DNA of 64,000 nt from NCBI GenBank assembly GCA_963669155.1, contig OZ022588.1, forward strand, positions 5,636,179 through 5,700,178, given 5' to 3'. The first letter of the stretch is position 1. Every line of letters starts with the position of its first letter. This document shows, piece by piece, positions 61,781 to 64,000 of the stretch. Source of the stretch: Arbacia lixula. Its lineage: Eukaryota; Echinodermata; Echinoidea; Arbacioida; Arbaciidae. The translations under genes were made by a program, and so were the position numbers. The notes beneath the pieces were generated by a model. It saw only the letters and a program-made list of their open reading frames with translations, was not told where the DNA came from and made no database searches.

Positions 61781-63728
61781 GGTTTTGTTTAGGGGTGGGG
61801 TGGGGGTGACCTAGGTGGAGAGAAAAGATATATTCAAAATCAGACAAAAGGACAGTTAATCAGATTCCTAAAGCTTCCGTATACAAGGATCTCAATAGGA
61901 AGAGAGTGAGAGAATAGTTTACAAGACACAGATAATCAGCCTGAAGGTTCCTCGTCACGAAACAAACTCCCCTCTGTGTCTTCCTATTGTCCCAGCATTA
62001 AACAGACAAGACACTTCTTAGGGAACTAATTCGTTTCTTGGTACTGAAGGTACACTGTGAGGTTTACGTCATGTCACAATGATTTGTGTATTAGCCTTAT
62101 AGAGAATTGATTTGTGTTACTCCTGCTTTTTTTCTTGGTAAGATCAACATTGACAGTCTGAATGTCATTACTCATTAAACCGGAGAAGAAAGAGGTTTGG
62201 ATTGTTTTTAATATCAGCAATTACTACCAGATTTATTCCTAGTCAGTTGTCACTCTGTCATAACAGGCTTAAAACATATCATATTTCACCAAGTCACTTT
62301 AACAAATTGCCACCTATGAATCTGCAAATTGTAATTGGTACATGCAAAGATGTCGGGGAAAGAAAATAAGAAAAACTACAATCAGACTACACAGCTCCAA
62401 TATCGTTAAGAATTAGGAATGCTGTAATCTTATAAATCGTTTCTTTGAAAGAAAAGTCAGTGAACCACTTCAGAAGATTTGACCAGGAACTTGAAATATA
62501 AAAGAGATTGACTGTAATCATACAATAGCTGACAGCGTATTGTATGCTGCCCACGTCCTCTTCCCCACAACATCTGTTTGGTTTACATACCAATGCCATG
62601 AATCACCTTTCAGGGAAGCCGAGCAAACCAGTAGACTTATTCTTGTTTGGGTTCAATTCCACCCAGTTTGGTTTCCTGGACATACACAGCTTAAATGCCA
62701 AGGGTATTCATATCCCATGGGAGATCTCTATTAAAACAAACGTTGGTTAGATATTAAATAGGGGCCAATAAGGGGAAGAAATTATCCCCCTAAAACAGCA
62801 ATGAAATGCTGTTTTAAAATAAATCCATCTCACTCAGTGCCATCCATTGACTGTACCATGTCAATTCCAACATAGTGTATTACCTATGGAACTGAGAGAG
62901 TTAATGTTCATGTTTATGTACATTGTGAGTGAGTACGATAACTGTACAAAAAAACTATGTAAGTATCTCACATAAACTACACTTTGGATACTAGAAAGTT
63001 ACATCAAGTTTTAACCCAGTGAGTGCCGGCAAAATAATCTTCTGTGAGGTTTGTGTTTCTAGTGAAACCTGTATTTAAAGACTGCTCAAAGGAGACAATA
63101 AATGTAATCTTTATAAGAAGTTGGTCTTAATTTACAGGTTTCTTTCTACAGGTTTCAATGAGAGATATTCTTCTTGGGAAACATAAAATGTGGCCTTTAC
63201 AGATAGGTGATCTCTCATCACACTGTACTGATTGTGCCAAATAACGAAATGATTCATAAAGAATTATCAATTAAGTTGGGACCTTCCAAATTTGTTTATT
63301 TTAATCAAATGTTGTAAAACTTAGAAAAACAATAACATACATTGAAATGATAACATAGTGAGAAGTTTATTCAACTATTGCCGAGCACGCTGAAAACAGA
63401 AACGGGGAGACAAAAGGCTTTCCCTGATTGTCTGAACCCTGTAAATCACATCTCCCTAGCCAACTTCCATTCCTAATATTCCTCATTTAAACTTGTCCAC
63501 TCCATCCCCCGCATCTCCAAGAAATCTTCCCCATCCATCTCCCTTCTTGGCTCTCTGCAGCTCCTCTCTGATATATCATCTGCCCCTGGGCTAGCGAGGG
63601 AGGAAGAGACTTCATCATGTTATCTCACCCGCATCAATCTCTCTTCAATCCCATCACTCACATCATAATTCGCTATTTTCCTCGCACGAGGCTCTGTTCG
63701 TACCAAGCGTTTCAGGGAATGATTGCAG

Positions 63729-63914
63729 TTTTGTCTGAACGCAAATCTCAGCTTCCTTGTAATTTGCTACACAACAATATTCTGCATGTATGGATCATCG
63801 GGTCCGTTCAGAAATACTCTAAGCATCTCAAGGAATGGCTTGGGTTTGGCTGAACGCAGTTCCCAACTTCTCTTGTGATTCGCAATACAACAATATTCTG
63901 CATGCACTAATCAT
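63729..63914. repeat. Diverged tandem duplication, about 114 bp unit
   Basis: TCTGAACGCA..TC, CTT.TTGT.ATT.GC and ACAACAATATTCTGCATG occur in the same order at 63729 and about 63844. Confidence 0.82.
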
Positions 63915-63921
63915 CTTGTAC

Positions 63922-64000
63922 GTTAACCCTTATGTTACCAGGCCTTGACATCCCCATCGGATTTACTACGCACCTTTATGCCAATTGTAATGAGAGATTT
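63922..64000 (-). repeat. Solo copy of the 75-76 bp array unit, cut by the window end
   Basis: GTTAACCCTTATGTTACCAG, GCCTTGAC, CCCCATCGGATTTACTACG and ATGCCAATTGTAATGAGAG match the reverse complement of the unit at 10882-11565. Confidence 0.85.

Noticed and set aside
62600..62680. tRNA-like B box GGGTTCAATTCCACCC
   Set aside because: No A box, anticodon arm or acceptor stem could be folded around it.

Overview
This window looks like nuclear DNA of an invertebrate animal. It is AT-rich, with long GT-AG introns, many GA/CT, CA and poly-C/G simple repeats, many short foldback (MITE-like) elements and one LINE. The style is what I would expect of an echinoderm or another marine invertebrate deuterostome. 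That assignment is inference from texture and was not tested by a search.

The only gene I can support is on the minus strand. Twelve exons between 47729 and 3609, read right to left, join without a single phase conflict into 1542 bp (514 codons). Every junction is GT-AG. The product is a Ras GTPase-activating protein of the SYNGAP1/DAB2IP/RASAL2 family. It has a basic segment and PH-like part (exons 1-3), a C2 domain (exons 3-7) and a RasGAP domain (exons 8-12) with the arginine finger (FRANT) and the [12 protein letters not shown] motif. The gene is open at both ends. The C-terminal exons lie left of base 1. The 5' part lies right of 47729, where a region around 57450-57690 is a weak first-exon and promoter candidate.

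Layout: 1-3608 is the intron after exon 12. From 3609 to 5476 lie four clustered RasGAP exons. From 9395 to 13460 are the first RasGAP exon and three C2 exons, mixed with a 75-76 bp tandem array, a 690 bp purine/pyrimidine intron and a 61-bp-arm palindrome. From 21000 to 30346 are three widely spaced exons (C2 start, PH/C2 linker, PH). From 30347 to 47610 is a 17 kb intron holding several foldback elements and a 5'-truncated L1/Tx1-like LINE (42893-45667) with 14 bp target-site duplications. From 47730 to 64000 is upstream non-coding sequence with further repeats.

The most unusual signals are local duplications that copied splice sites of this gene. A run of about 127 bp units after the PH exon carries three decayed copies of the exon end, two of them with the same intact donor. 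A 79 bp tandem duplication placed a second acceptor and exon start in front of the exon at 13378-13460. A 75-76 bp array whose unit has inverted ends also occurs as single dispersed copies. Most of the long reading frames in the window are Ser/Leu or Arg/Glu translations of simple repeats and are not genes.
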